The notes beneath the pieces are model-generated. The model saw nothing but the letters and a program-made list of their open reading frames with translations. It had not been told where the DNA came from and made no database searches. A stretch of 64,000 nt of DNA. Source: Pseudomonadota bacterium. Lineage in GTDB: Bacteria > Pseudomonadota > Alphaproteobacteria > Acetobacterales > Acetobacteraceae. The translations under genes and the position numbers were made by a program. Positions 19,019 to 26,930 of the stretch are shown piece by piece; position 1 is the stretch's first letter, and every line of letters begins with the position of its first letter. Where the stretch lies: the NCBI GenBank assembly GCA_021845595.1, contig JAJZVV010000009.1, positions 62,001 to 126,000 on the forward strand. The letters run 5' to 3'.

Positions 19019-21384
19019 GGATCGTCCTCGGTTCGTTCCGACAGAGATATCGTCGCGGGCCGCTCGCCGGCAAAGAGGAAGGCGAACACCATCGCCGCCA
19101 GCGCGCCCACGGCGACGGTGGCGCCGATGCCGCGCAGCACCGGGGTGCGGCTCAGCGCCAGCACGCCGAAGGTCGCAAGCGTCATGGCATTGCACAGCGC
19201 CAGCGTCGAGAGGGTGCGGGCGCGCTCCTCGGTGTCGAGCTGGCGGCGGGCGAAGAACAGCGCGTAGTCCAGCCCGACGCCGGCCATCAACTGCAGCGCG
19301 ACGAGGTGGAACAGGGTGAGCCGCGCACCGGCGGCGGCGAGCGCGGCGAGGGTGAGCAGGATGGCGGCGGCGATGGCACCGAGCACACCGGCGATGCGCG
19401 CCGGATCGCGCAGGAACAGCGCCAGCGCCACCAGCACGGCGAGGCCGCCGGCGGCCAGCCAGCGCCAGGCCTGGGCGGTGTAGGCGGCGAGCAGCGCATC
19501 GGCGCTGGCCTTCACCTCCAGGCGCATCAGCCCAGGGGTGGCGCCCAGCGCGCCGGCGAGCACGGCGCCATCGGCGGCGCGGGCCGGGGCGATGACGCCG
19601 AACCAGCGCTCGCCGGCCCCGGATGGGCCGACATGCAGCATGAGCGGCGCCAGCCGGGCGGCGAGGAACGGGTTCAGATCCTGCGGCCGGAGCGGGGCGA
19701 GCGTCCGGCTGGCGGCGATATCGGCCTGGAACGGGGCGAAGGCGGCGGCGCGGAACGGCGTGCCGGCGATGGCGCTTTCCATCGCAGCGGCGAGTGTCGC
19801 GGCGTCCGGCAGCGCCGCCTGGCGCGCGCGCTGGGTCGCCTGGCTCGGCAGCAGGCGCGCGGCCAGCGTCACCGGGGCGATGCGCCCCGCCGCTTCGAGG
19901 CCGGCGATGCGCGGCATCAGCGCCTCCTCCGCGGCCAGGACGCTGTCGAGGTCCGGCCCGGGGACGAGGAGGATTTCGCCCATGTCCGGGGCGCCGAGCT
20001 CGGCGCGCAATTCGGCGTCGAGCGCCAGCGCCGCCGGCGGCACCGGGCTGAGCCGGGCGAGGTCGGTCTCCAGCGTCAGCCCGTGCGGCCCGGCGAGCAG
20101 GCCGAGCGCGGCGCCGGCCGGCACCAGCGCCCAGAGCCGGAAGCGCCGCAGCCGCTCGATCCGCAGCAGCCGTTCCGGCGCGCGCAACGGCACCGGCGCG
20201 AGGCCGGCGGCGACGATCAGCGGCGCCAGGGCGAACCGCGTCACCGCCGCCGCCGTCACCACCCCGGCGAGCGCGAACAGGCCGAGCTGGGCGAGGCCGG
20301 GGAAGGCCGAGCCGAGCATCGAGGTCAGGCCGAGCGCGGCACAGAGCACGGCGAGGGAGAATGCCGGCCCGATGCGCCGCAGCGTGCCGGCCTGCGCCTC
20401 GCCCTGCTTGCGATGGCCGATCAGCAGCACCGGGTAGTCCACCGTCACGCCGAGCATGGTCATGCCGAAGCCGAGGGTGACGACATGGACGAACCCGAAG
20501 GCGAGCTGCACCGCGAGGGCGGCGGCGGCGAGGCTGGCCAGCAGCGGGATCAGCACCACCGCCAGCACCGCGGGCGAGCGGAAGCGCCAGAGCAGCAGCG
20601 CCAGCACGGAGACCGCCGAGATCAGCGTCAGACGGTGCGCGTCCGCCCGCATCGCCGCCGCCGCTTCGGCGGCGAACACCGGCGGGCCGGCGAGCAGCAG
20701 GCGTGGATGGCCCGGGGATGCGCCGCCGGCCAGGGCGGCGAAGGCGGCGCGGATGGTGGCCAGCGCGGCGCCGCCGGACTCGAGCCCGCCGCCCGCCGTC
20801 TGCGCCAGCAGCAGCGCGCGCGGCGCATCGGCCGGCCGGTCGGGCGCGAACCAGGCGCCGCCGCTCTGCCGCAGCCGCCCCTCGCCGGTCCAGGCGCCGA
20901 GCACGGCGGCGAACACGCCCGGCGGGTCGGTCAGCCCGTAGCGCTTGACCAGCGGCGCGGCCGACGAGCCGAGCCCGGCCACGAGCCCGGGCAGGGCCGC
21001 GTGCAGGCCGGGCGCGGTGAAGGCGGCCGGCGGCGCCGGCGCCAGCAGGTAGCGGTAGCGGAACAGCTGCTCCAGCGCCGCCGGGTCGGCGCCGGCGCCG
21101 CCATCGGCGACCAGGCGGAAGGCGCCGGAGGCGGTGAGCCGCGCGGCCAGGTCGCGCGCCAGCCGCGCCAGCACCGGCTCCGGCGCGCCCTCGATGCCGA
21201 TCAGCACCAGCGTCGCCGCCGCGCCCTCGCGCAGCGTGTCCAGCACCAGCCGCTGCGACAGGCTGACGCCCTGCGGCAGCAGGTCCGCCATGTCGGCGCG
21301 CAGATCGACGCGGGCGAACACGCCGGCCACCAGCGCCGCGGCGAGGCCCAGCGCCAGCAGCAGCGGGCGCAGCGGACGGCTCAT
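19006..21384 (-). CDS. MMPL/RND-family exporter (ApeM-like)
   Basis: This 792-residue inner-membrane protein has the RND layout. A signal-anchor (LLLALGLAAALVAG) is followed by a large periplasmic loop, then a block of helices (TLISAVSVLALLLWRF, HVVTLGFGMTMLGVTVDYPVLL). A second loop and a second helical block follow (LVALQLMAGVGLDYALFFAR). Intramembrane acidic residues appear in the VDYPVLL and GLDYALFF segments, as expected for proton coupling. In aryl-polyene-type clusters this protein exports the lipid product. It overlaps the ketosynthase start. Confidence 0.88.
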   Translation of the reverse strand: MSRPLRPLLLALGLAAALVAGVFARVDLRADMADLLPQGVSLSQRLVLDTLREGAAATLVLIGIEGAPEPVLARLARDLAARLTASGAFRLVADGGAGADPAALEQLFRYRYLLAPAPPAAFTAPGLHAALPGLVAGLGSSAAPLVKRYGLTDPPGVFAAVLGAWTGEGRLRQSGGAWFAPDRPADAPRALLLAQTAGGGLESGGAALATIRAAFAALAGGASPGHPRLLLAGPPVFAAEAAAAMRADAHRLTLISAVSVLALLLWRFRSPAVLAVVLIPLLASLAAAALAVQLAFGFVHVVTLGFGMTMLGVTVDYPVLLIGHRKQGEAQAGTLRRIGPAFSLAVLCAALGLTSMLGSAFPGLAQLGLFALAGVVTAAAVTRFALAPLIVAAGLAPVPLRAPERLLRIERLRRFRLWALVPAGAALGLLAGPHGLTLETDLARLSPVPPAALALDAELRAELGAPDMGEILLVPGPDLDSVLAAEEALMPRIAGLEAAGRIAPVTLAARLLPSQATQRARQAALPDAATLAAAMESAIAGTPFRAAAFAPFQADIAASRTLAPLRPQDLNPFLAARLAPLMLHVGPSGAGERWFGVIAPARAADGAVLAGALGATPGLMRLEVKASADALLAAYTAQAWRWLAAGGLAVLVALALFLRDPARIAGVLGAIAAAILLTLAALAAAGARLTLFHLVALQLMAGVGLDYALFFARRQLDTEERARTLSTLALCNAMTLATFGVLALSRTPVLRGIGATVAVGALAAMVFAFLFAGERPATISLSERTEDDPWPR

Positions 21385-21423
21385 CGCCTCATCCCGGCCA
21401 TTGCCCCGCTGCGTCGCGGCGGG

Positions 21424-22044
21424 TCATGGCAGCGGCGTGATGCGCATGCGCGCGGTGTCGCCATCGGCCTCGATGATGTCGATCTGCTCCGGCTCGGCGC
21501 CATGGCCCTCGACGGCGACGAGGCGGAGCAGCCTGGCCAGCGCCACGCTGCGCGGCGTCAGGCTGAGGCGCCAGGCGCCCTCGTCGCCGGCCAGCGCGAC
21601 GGCGTAGCTGGCGCTGAGCCCGGCGAGGTCCCCGGCCAGGGTGCCGCGCACCGCCTCCACCAGCGCCGCCAGCTCCGGGCGGGACACGAGATCGAAGGTC
21701 TCGACCCGGCCGTCATGCTCGAAGCGCAGCGCCGTGCCATCGACGACGAGCCGCTCCGGCGCCGGCGCAATGGTGATTTTCTCCAGATGGGACGGGCGGC
21801 GATAGACCAGCTCGCCGCGCGCCTCGATCGGGGTGGCCAGCGCCGCCAGATGCTTGTCCTCGACGAAGCGCGCATGCCGCGCCGGCACTGCCGCCAACCG
21901 GGCCATCAGCGCCTCAAGCGTCCAGCCCGGCGCCGCCGGCGACGACGCCGCCGCGGACGCCGGGGGGATCGGCGCCAAGGGACGGATGGCCAGCAGAAGG
22001 ATGACCAGGGTGAGCAGCGGCAGGCGGCGCGGTGGCAGCGTCAT
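21424..22044 (-). CDS. LolA-like periplasmic lipid/lipoprotein carrier
   Basis: This 206-residue secreted protein has a hydrophobic signal peptide (LLTLVILLLAIRPL; cleavage probably after ASAA). A LolA-type half-barrel pattern follows: FVEDKHLAALATPIEARGEL, LEKITIAPAPERLVVDG and a C-terminal strand region. Homologues in aryl-polyene clusters presumably carry the hydrophobic product from the MMPL exporter to the outer membrane. The start at 22044 falls 131 bases inside the preceding acyltransferase frame, which is unusually long for this operon. Confidence 0.82.
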   Translation of the reverse strand: MTLPPRRLPLLTLVILLLAIRPLAPIPPASAAASSPAAPGWTLEALMARLAAVPARHARFVEDKHLAALATPIEARGELVYRRPSHLEKITIAPAPERLVVDGTALRFEHDGRVETFDLVSRPELAALVEAVRGTLAGDLAGLSASYAVALAGDEGAWRLSLTPRSVALARLLRLVAVEGHGAEPEQIDIIEADGDTARMRITPLP

Positions 22045-22930
22045 TGTCCCACACATCGAAAAAATTGAACCAGCTGAAAGGGTGCGCGCGGCAGGCGGCT
22101 TCCAGCCAGGCCGCATAGCGCGCCACCGCAGCCGCCAGCGCCGCGGCGCGCTCAGCCCGCGGCAGCACCAGCGGGTCGGCGAAGGGCTCGAAGCGGAGCG
22201 CGTAGTGCGCCCGGCCGATCCGCACCGCGCGGCAGAGCAGCACCGGCGCGCCGAGGGCGGCGGCGAGGGCCATCGGCCCGGCCGGAAACGCCGCCGGGGC
22301 GCCGAGGAACGGCACCCGCACCATGCGCTCCGGGCGCGGCGCGCGATCGGCCAGGACGCCGACGAACCCGCCGGCCGCGATGGTCTCGGCGACGGCGAGC
22401 ATGCTGCCCGGCCGGCCGACCTCGATCACCGCGGCGGCGAAGGCAGGATCCCGCCGCGCCAGCCAGGCGGTGAGCGGGCCCGGCGGCGGGCGGTGCATCA
22501 GCGCCTTCACCGGCACCGGGCAGGCGCGCGTGGCGAGCAGGCGCAGCGCCTCGAAACTGCCGAGATGGGCGCCGAGCAGCAGCGCCCCGCGCCGCGCCTC
22601 GACCAGGCGCTGGAGATACTCGACCCCCTCGCAGTCGAGCCGGAACCGCCCGGCACGGCCGGCGGCGAAGAGCAGCCGGTCGAACTGGACCGCGGCGAAG
22701 GCGTGGATGTGGCGGAACAGGTCCGCCAGCCGCGGCGCGCGCCCGAGCACGCGGGCGAGATAGGCGCGCGAGGCGGCCCGCGCCGGCCCGCCGGTGGCGA
22801 GAAAATAAAGGCTGATCGGCACCAGCAGCGCGCGCCCGAGCCCCTCGCCCAGGCGCAGCGTCAGCCAGGCCATCAGCGCCACCAGCGCCGTGCTGCCCCG
22901 CTCCGGCCGGCGCGTCCAGGCCAGGGACAT
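21914..22930 (-). CDS. Lipid A biosynthesis-type acyltransferase (LpxL/HtrB superfamily)
   Basis: This membrane-associated acyltransferase of about 338 residues has the HX4E catalytic motif (GAHLGSFEALR) and GVLADRAPRPERMVRVPF, typical of the LpxL/HtrB-like branch in excreted-ketide clusters. It probably attaches the polyene or fatty chain to a lipid headgroup. Homologues, as I recall them, end soon after the FNFFDVW segment. Here a low-complexity Ala/Pro/Gly tail of about 40 residues continues inside the LolA-like gene, so a frameshift near the 3-prime end is possible. Confidence 0.8.
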   Translation of the reverse strand: MSLAWTRRPERGSTALVALMAWLTLRLGEGLGRALLVPISLYFLATGGPARAASRAYLARVLGRAPRLADLFRHIHAFAAVQFDRLLFAAGRAGRFRLDCEGVEYLQRLVEARRGALLLGAHLGSFEALRLLATRACPVPVKALMHRPPPGPLTAWLARRDPAFAAAVIEVGRPGSMLAVAETIAAGGFVGVLADRAPRPERMVRVPFLGAPAAFPAGPMALAAALGAPVLLCRAVRIGRAHYALRFEPFADPLVLPRAERAAALAAAVARYAAWLEAACRAHPFSWFNFFDVWDNDAATAPPAAAHPGHPSAGHPSLGADPPGVRGGVVAGGAGLDA

Positions 22931-22995
22931 GCTAGCGGTCCGATGCCGGCGCCCGCTTCCAGGCGCCGGCTGAATCGGTCCGCCAAAACGAGCTG

Positions 22996-23037
22996 GTGCT
23001 CTGACCCAGGTCGAATTTTCCGAGCATGTCAGAGCAC
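22996..23037. repeat. Perfect 10-bp inverted repeat (palindromic element) inside the operon
   Basis: GTGCTCTGAC at 22996-23005 is exactly mirrored by GTCAGAGCAC at 23028-23037, with a 22-base AT-containing loop. The right arm touches the dehydratase stop codon (23037-23039). It occupies the only sizeable gap (106 bases) in this operon. It may be a REP-like dispersed element or a processing or attenuation site between the ligase-dehydratase half and the rest of the operon. Confidence 0.6.
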
Positions 23038-23417
23038 TAGCCCCTCGGGACCGGCGGCCCGAAGCTTGCGGTGCCGCTGAGGGCCAGCGCCGGGCCGACA
23101 TGGGCGGCGAAGGCGAGCCCCTTCGGCGTCGCGCTCGCGCGCACGCTCACCACCTCGCCCGGCGCCACCGGGCGGCGGAATTTCACGCCCTCCAGCGACG
23201 CGAGAGCGGCCTCGGTCCCGACCAGCGCGGCCAGGGCGGCGACGGTCTCGGCCAGCAGCACCGCGCCCGGCACCAGCGGCCGGCCGGGGAAATGCCCGTC
23301 CAGGCAGGGATCGTCCGCGGCGATGGCGAACTCGGTGATCGCCGGTTGGGAGATGGCCGGTTGGGAGATGGCCGGTTGGGAGATGGCCGATGGGGCGGGT
23401 TGGGCGGGCGGGCGCAT
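23037..23417 (-). CDS. FabZ-like 3-hydroxyacyl-ACP dehydratase (ApeI-like)
   Basis: This is a 126-residue hotdog dehydratase. The FabZ signature is clear: DPCLDGHFPGRPLVPGAVLL, with the catalytic His in HFPG. The core spans about residues 30-126. The N-terminal extension contains the pentapeptide AISQP three times, encoded by a 15-base tandem repeat, and is absent from typical FabZ. The start overlaps the ligase stop by one base. It is the second dehydratase of the pathway, presumably acting on a different chain length or double-bond position. Confidence 0.85.
   Translation of the reverse strand: MRPPAQPAPSAISQPAISQPAISQPAITEFAIAADDPCLDGHFPGRPLVPGAVLLAETVAALAALVGTEAALASLEGVKFRRPVAPGEVVSVRASATPKGLAFAAHVGPALALSGTASFGPPVPRG
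23344..23388. repeat. 15-bp tandem repeat, three copies
   Basis: GGTTGGGAGATGGCC is repeated three times without gaps within the 5-prime part of the FabZ-like gene, with a degenerate fourth copy upstream. Being a multiple of three, it leaves the frame intact and encodes AISQP repeats. Such repeats can vary in copy number by slippage. Confidence 0.9.
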
Positions 23418-24829
23418 CAGCCTTGTCCGGCGGTCTCGGTCGCACCGGGTTCGGCGAAGCCCGGTTCCGCGCGCGCGAGCCCGGCCAGGGCCGTGCGCGG
23501 CAGCTTGCCCACGGCGTTGCGCGGCAGCCGGTCCAGCTTGATGATCCGCCGCGGCATGAAGGTCGGGTCGATGCGCAGGCGCAGCGCGGCGCGGATCTCG
23601 GCGGCGCTGCGCTCGGGGGCGACGACGAAGGCGGACAAGCGGGCCTGCGGCCGCGTCTCGAGATCGTCGGGGACGACGAAGGCGCCGTCGATCACCCCCT
23701 CGATCCCGGTCAGGGCCTGGTTCAGCGCCGCCAGCGAGACGCGCTTGCCGGCGCGCTTCACCACGTCCTCGCGGCGGCCGAGGAGGCGGAAGCGGGTGGG
23801 ATCGACCAGCTCGACCAGGTCGGCGATGACCCCGGGCGCGGCGCCGGTTGCGTGCACGGCAATGCCCGCCGGGCGCGGGTCGAGGCGGATGTCGTCATAG
23901 ACCTGCCAGGGTTCGTCGGCGCCGGCGCGGCGGGTGGCGATGGCGCCGATCTCGGTGGCGCCGAAAATCTCGAACACCGGGGCGGCGAAGGCGCGCTCGG
24001 CGGCCCGGGCGGCGGCGGCCTCCAGCGGCGCGGTGGCGGAGATGATGCCGGAAAGCGGCGGCAGGCCGGGGCGGGCGGCGAGCAGGGCGCGCAGGTGCAG
24101 CGGCGTCGTCACCAGCCAGCGCGGCGCCGGCATCGCGGCGAGCGCGGCGGCGATGTCGGCGGGGTAGAGGGTCTCGCCGCAGAAGCTCGCCACCGGGGCG
24201 TGGAAGGCGATCAGCAGCGTGCTCTCGAACCCGTACATGTGCTGCGACGGCACCGTGCCGACGACGCTGGCCGCCGGCTCCGCCGTCAGCGCGAAGCGCC
24301 GCGCCGCGGTGAGCGAGCGGGCGAGCAGGCCGCCCCAGCGCTTCTCGTGCGCCACCGGATCGCCGGTGGTGCCGGAGGTGAGCACGATGGCGGCCCGGCG
24401 GGACGCCGGGATTATCGGCATCGCCACGCCCGCGGCGCCGCCGGGGAGCGCGGCGGACCAGTCCGGCGGCGCGAGCCGGTGCAGCGGCAGCTTGCTGCCG
24501 GCCAGGGTGTGGGCGGCGAACCCGTCCGGCTCGACCAGCGCATAGGCGCCGGGGAAGCGCGCCGGGAGCTGCGCCAGCTCGCGCGCCGTCGGCACCCCGG
24601 CGAGGATGCTCACCTGCCCGCGCACCAGCGCGGCGGCGAACCCGAGCGCGACATGCAGCCGGTCGCGGCAGAGATTGACCATCGCGGGTGCTGCCGGCAG
24701 CGACGCGGCGAGCCGCATCGCGGCGGCGAGGAAGGCATCGGCGCTGACGGCGATCCCGGGGCGGCGGAACAGCACCGCCTCGCCCCGGCGCAGCAGCAGC
24801 GGCGCGGCCGGCTCAGGCGGCGCGCGCAT
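23417..24829 (-). CDS. ANL-superfamily acyl/aryl-AMP ligase (ApeH-like)
   Basis: This 470-residue adenylate-forming enzyme has an ATP-binding loop (VLTSGTTGDPVAHEK), FEIFGATEIGAIATR, the RREDVVKRAGKRVS hinge and the C-terminal catalytic lysine (RNAVGKLPR). In aryl-polyene clusters this enzyme activates the aromatic starter acid and loads it onto the ACP. The starter here is unknown, since no chorismate lyase or ammonia-lyase gene is present in the cluster. It begins 35 bases after the ACP gene. Confidence 0.88.
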   Translation of the reverse strand: MRAPPEPAAPLLLRRGEAVLFRRPGIAVSADAFLAAAMRLAASLPAAPAMVNLCRDRLHVALGFAAALVRGQVSILAGVPTARELAQLPARFPGAYALVEPDGFAAHTLAGSKLPLHRLAPPDWSAALPGGAAGVAMPIIPASRRAAIVLTSGTTGDPVAHEKRWGGLLARSLTAARRFALTAEPAASVVGTVPSQHMYGFESTLLIAFHAPVASFCGETLYPADIAAALAAMPAPRWLVTTPLHLRALLAARPGLPPLSGIISATAPLEAAAARAAERAFAAPVFEIFGATEIGAIATRRAGADEPWQVYDDIRLDPRPAGIAVHATGAAPGVIADLVELVDPTRFRLLGRREDVVKRAGKRVSLAALNQALTGIEGVIDGAFVVPDDLETRPQARLSAFVVAPERSAAEIRAALRLRIDPTFMPRRIIKLDRLPRNAVGKLPRTALAGLARAEPGFAEPGATETAGQG

Positions 24830-24864
24830 GGCGTTGCCCAGGACGGAGCGCGGGGGAACGGGGG

Positions 24865-25158
24865 TTAGGTCGCGACCTGCTCGGCGATGAAGGCGGAGAG
24901 CGCGGTGAGCGAGGCGAAAATCTCGCCGTTGCGCTCGTCGTCGGCGCGCAGCTCCAGCCCGTAGGTGCGCGAGATCGCCAGCGCGAGTTCGAGCGCGTCG
25001 ATGGAATCGAGACCAAGCTCACCACCGAACAAGGGCGCATCCGGATCAATCTCCTCGGGCGCGATTTCGAGATGCAGGGTCTCGACCACGAGGCGCGCCA
25101 GCGCCGCCGCGTCGTGCGCCGCCGTCCCCTGCCGCGTCTGCGTTGACTCTGCCCCCAA
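24865..25158 (-). CDS. Acyl carrier protein of the polyene-like pathway
   Basis: This is a roughly 97-residue acyl carrier protein. The phosphopantetheine attachment serine lies in GELGLDSIDALELALA, preceded by the expected helix 1 (ALARLVVETLHLEI) and acidic loop. There is no ATG close to the domain. The TTG at 25158 gives a sensible length and has GAGG three bases upstream. An ATG at 25230 would add 24 unlikely residues. It is the first gene of the operon, and its promoter should lie in the 140 bases shared with the divergent deacetylase. Confidence 0.85.
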   Translation of the reverse strand: MGAESTQTRQGTAAHDAAALARLVVETLHLEIAPEEIDPDAPLFGGELGLDSIDALELALAISRTYGLELRADDERNGEIFASLTALSAFIAEQVAT

Positions 25159-25298
25159 CGACCTCGCCCCCAAACGGCTGCACCGGTTTCCATGCCCGCC
25201 CGGGTTCCGCGCTACCCTGTGGCTTGGCATCGCGGCCGGATGGGCGAAACTACCAACCTTGCCCCCTGGTCGCAACCAGCCGGACGAGACCACTCCCG

Positions 25299-26129
25299 AT
25301 GTCCACGCGCCCGATCAGCTTCACCATCGACGTCGAAGACCACCGCGCCGGGCTGGCGGGGCCGCGGCGCTACCAGGCGGCGACCCGGCGGCTGGCCGAT
25401 TTTCTCGCCGCGCATGGCATCCGCGGCACGTTCTTCGTCGTCGGCGACCTCGCCGGGGAAGCCGCCGGCCTGATCCGCGCGCTCGCCGCCGCGGGCCACG
25501 AAATCGGCTGCCACGGCGCCCATCACCGCTTGCTGGCGGCGGAGGATCCGGCCCGGCTGCCGGCGGCGCTGGCGGCGGCGAAGGCGCGGCTGGAGCAGGC
25601 GGCGTGCCAGAAGGTGGCAGGGTTCCGCGCGCCCTATTTCTCGCTCACCCCGGCCAGCCGCTGGGCGGTCGGGGCCCTGGCCGCGGCCGGGTTCGCCTAT
25701 TCCTCCAGCGTGCAGCCCGGCCGCGGCCCGGGCCAGCGTTTTCCCGGCGCCCCGCGCGCGCCGTTCCTCTGGCCCGAGGGGCTGCTCGAAATCCCCTGCC
25801 CGGTGCTGCCGCTCGGCCCGTTCGCCCTGGCGGTGCTCGGCGGCACCACGATGCGCTATCTCGCGCCGTGGGACTTCGCCTGGATGCGCCGCGCCCTCGG
25901 CCGGCAGGGCGGCGGGCAGGCGCTATGGACCTATTGCCACCCCTACGACATCGATACCGAGGAACAATTCGCCCGCCTGCCCGGCCTCACGCTCGCCAGC
26001 AGCCTGGCGCTGTGGGCCAATCGCGGCGCGACGCTGCGGCGCTGGCGCACGCTGGCGCGCACCCCCGCCCCGCCCCTCGCCGAGCGGGCGGCGGCGCTGC
26101 GCGCGGCGGCGGCGCCGTGGCCGGCGTGA
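25299..26129 (+). CDS. NodB-type polysaccharide deacetylase
   Basis: This 276-residue carbohydrate esterase family 4-like protein has the first metal/catalytic aspartates in ISFTIDVEDHRAG, the metal histidines in GCHGAHHRLL and the FRAPYFS motif. It resembles the deacetylases of exopolysaccharide loci (PuuE/XrtA-system branch). No signal peptide is evident. It is divergent from the ACP gene. Whether it modifies a sugar headgroup of the polyene-like lipid is speculation from position. Confidence 0.87.
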   Translation: MSTRPISFTIDVEDHRAGLAGPRRYQAATRRLADFLAAHGIRGTFFVVGDLAGEAAGLIRALAAAGHEIGCHGAHHRLLAAEDPARLPAALAAAKARLEQAACQKVAGFRAPYFSLTPASRWAVGALAAAGFAYSSSVQPGRGPGQRFPGAPRAPFLWPEGLLEIPCPVLPLGPFALAVLGGTTMRYLAPWDFAWMRRALGRQGGGQALWTYCHPYDIDTEEQFARLPGLTLASSLALWANRGATLRRWRTLARTPAPPLAERAAALRAAAAPWPA

Positions 26130-26130
26130 C

Positions 26131-26469
26131 CTACGCCCGCGCCAGCCGGCGCGCGGTGTGCAGCAGAATCTGCCGGTCCTCCGGCGTCAGCTCGCGGTAG
26201 AGCCGCAGCAGCGCCAGCTCGTCGCCGCGCGCCTGGCCGCCCTCGCCGGAGACCAGATATTCGAGCGAGACGCCGAGCGCCTCGGCGATGCGGGCGAGAT
26301 TGCCGCGGATCTGGCCGGCGCGGTCGGTCTCCCACTGGGCCACGGCGGAGCGCGAAACCCCGACGGCGGCGGCGAGATCGTCCTGGGTCCAGCCCTTCTC
26401 CACCCGCGCGGCGCGGATGCGCGCGCCGGCGGAGGCAGGGGCGTCGGCAACGGGATGGGTCAGGGTCAT
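26131..26469 (-). CDS. CI/XRE-family phage repressor
   Basis: This 112-residue protein has an N-terminal helix-turn-helix of the XRE type (about residues 15-70: IRAARVEKGWTQDDLAAAVG, then SRSAVAQWE) and a short helical C-terminus without a peptidase domain, so it is not a LexA/CI self-cleaving type. It faces the phage-like early genes across a 123-base region holding three GTTAG-N5-CTAAC-like operators. The nearest operator begins 13 bases from its own start codon, implying autoregulation. Confidence 0.88.
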   Translation of the reverse strand: MTLTHPVADAPASAGARIRAARVEKGWTQDDLAAAVGVSRSAVAQWETDRAGQIRGNLARIAEALGVSLEYLVSGEGGQARGDELALLRLYRELTPEDRQILLHTARRLARA

Positions 26470-26481
26470 GGCACACCCTAC

Positions 26482-26541
26482 GTTAGTTTCTCTCACAACA
26501 CCAGTTAGAATGCTTGACATGTGCGTTAGAATTGCTAACAC
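26482..26541 (+). promoter_or_regulatory. Triple operator and early promoter of the phage control region
   Basis: Three 15-base sites lie in a row: GTTAGTTTCTCTCAC (26482-26496), GTTAGAATGCTTGAC (26504-26518) and the perfect palindrome GTTAGAATTGCTAAC (26525-26539). Start-to-start spacing is 22 and 21 bases, about two helical turns. A -35 box TTGACA (26514-26519) and an extended -10 TGCTAACAC (TAACAC at 26536-26541) are 16 bases apart and overlap sites 2 and 3, so repressor binding would block rightward early transcription. This matches lambda-type operator logic. Confidence 0.75.
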
Positions 26542-26592
26542 TGCGCCCGGCCGCCCCGCAGCCCAGCGGGAGCCCGAACGGAGATCACCGCG

Positions 26593-26928
26593 ATGCCCAA
26601 GAAACTGCTCTGGACCGAGGAAGGCGACACGCTGCTGGTCCAGCTGCGCCAGGCCGGCACCACCTGGGATGCCATCGCCGGCGCCCTCGGCGTCAGCCGC
26701 AACGCCGCGCTCGCCCGCGGCAAGGCGCTCGGCGCCCCGGCCGAGCCGGTCCGCGCCGTCGCCGCCGCACCGCTCGCCGCCGAGGAGGAGGACGAGGCCG
26801 AGCGCGCGCCGCTGCCGGCCGGGCATCCGCTGAGCTGGGGGCTGATCAATCGCGGCACCTGCCTGGAGGGCTCGCCCTATCCGCTGCCGGTGTTCTACCC
26901 CGCCGCGTCCCAGCGCCGGGGCGCCTGA
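26593..26928 (+). CDS. GcrA/Myb-like small DNA-binding protein
   Basis: This 111-residue protein has an N-terminal trihelical domain that resembles GcrA or SANT/Myb-like phage proteins: KLLWTEEGDTLLVQLRQAG then WDAIAGALGVSRNAALAR. The middle is acidic and low-complexity. The C-terminus ends HPLSWGLINRGTCLEG-PYPLPVFYP, which looks like a conserved short motif. It is the first rightward early gene, 50 bases after the operator cluster. GGAG precedes the ATG. Possibly a transcription modulator of the phage; function unproven. Confidence 0.7.
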   Translation: MPKKLLWTEEGDTLLVQLRQAGTTWDAIAGALGVSRNAALARGKALGAPAEPVRAVAAAPLAAEEEDEAERAPLPAGHPLSWGLINRGTCLEGSPYPLPVFYPAASQRRGA

Positions 26929-26930
26929 GC

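Noticed and set aside
18994-22068. Open frame of 1024 codons antisense to the MMPL exporter
   Set aside because: Low-complexity Gly/Arg/Gln/His translation; the minus strand frame encodes a normal RND exporter with membrane helices.
23341-23400. Tandem repeats considered as a CRISPR array
   Set aside because: Units are 15 bases, directly adjacent, without spacers, and lie in a coding frame.
23029-23445. Alternative minus-strand frame with GHLPT repeats over the FabZ-like gene
   Set aside because: It reads the same 15-base repeat in another frame and destroys the HFPG motif; the accepted frame has the full hotdog signature.
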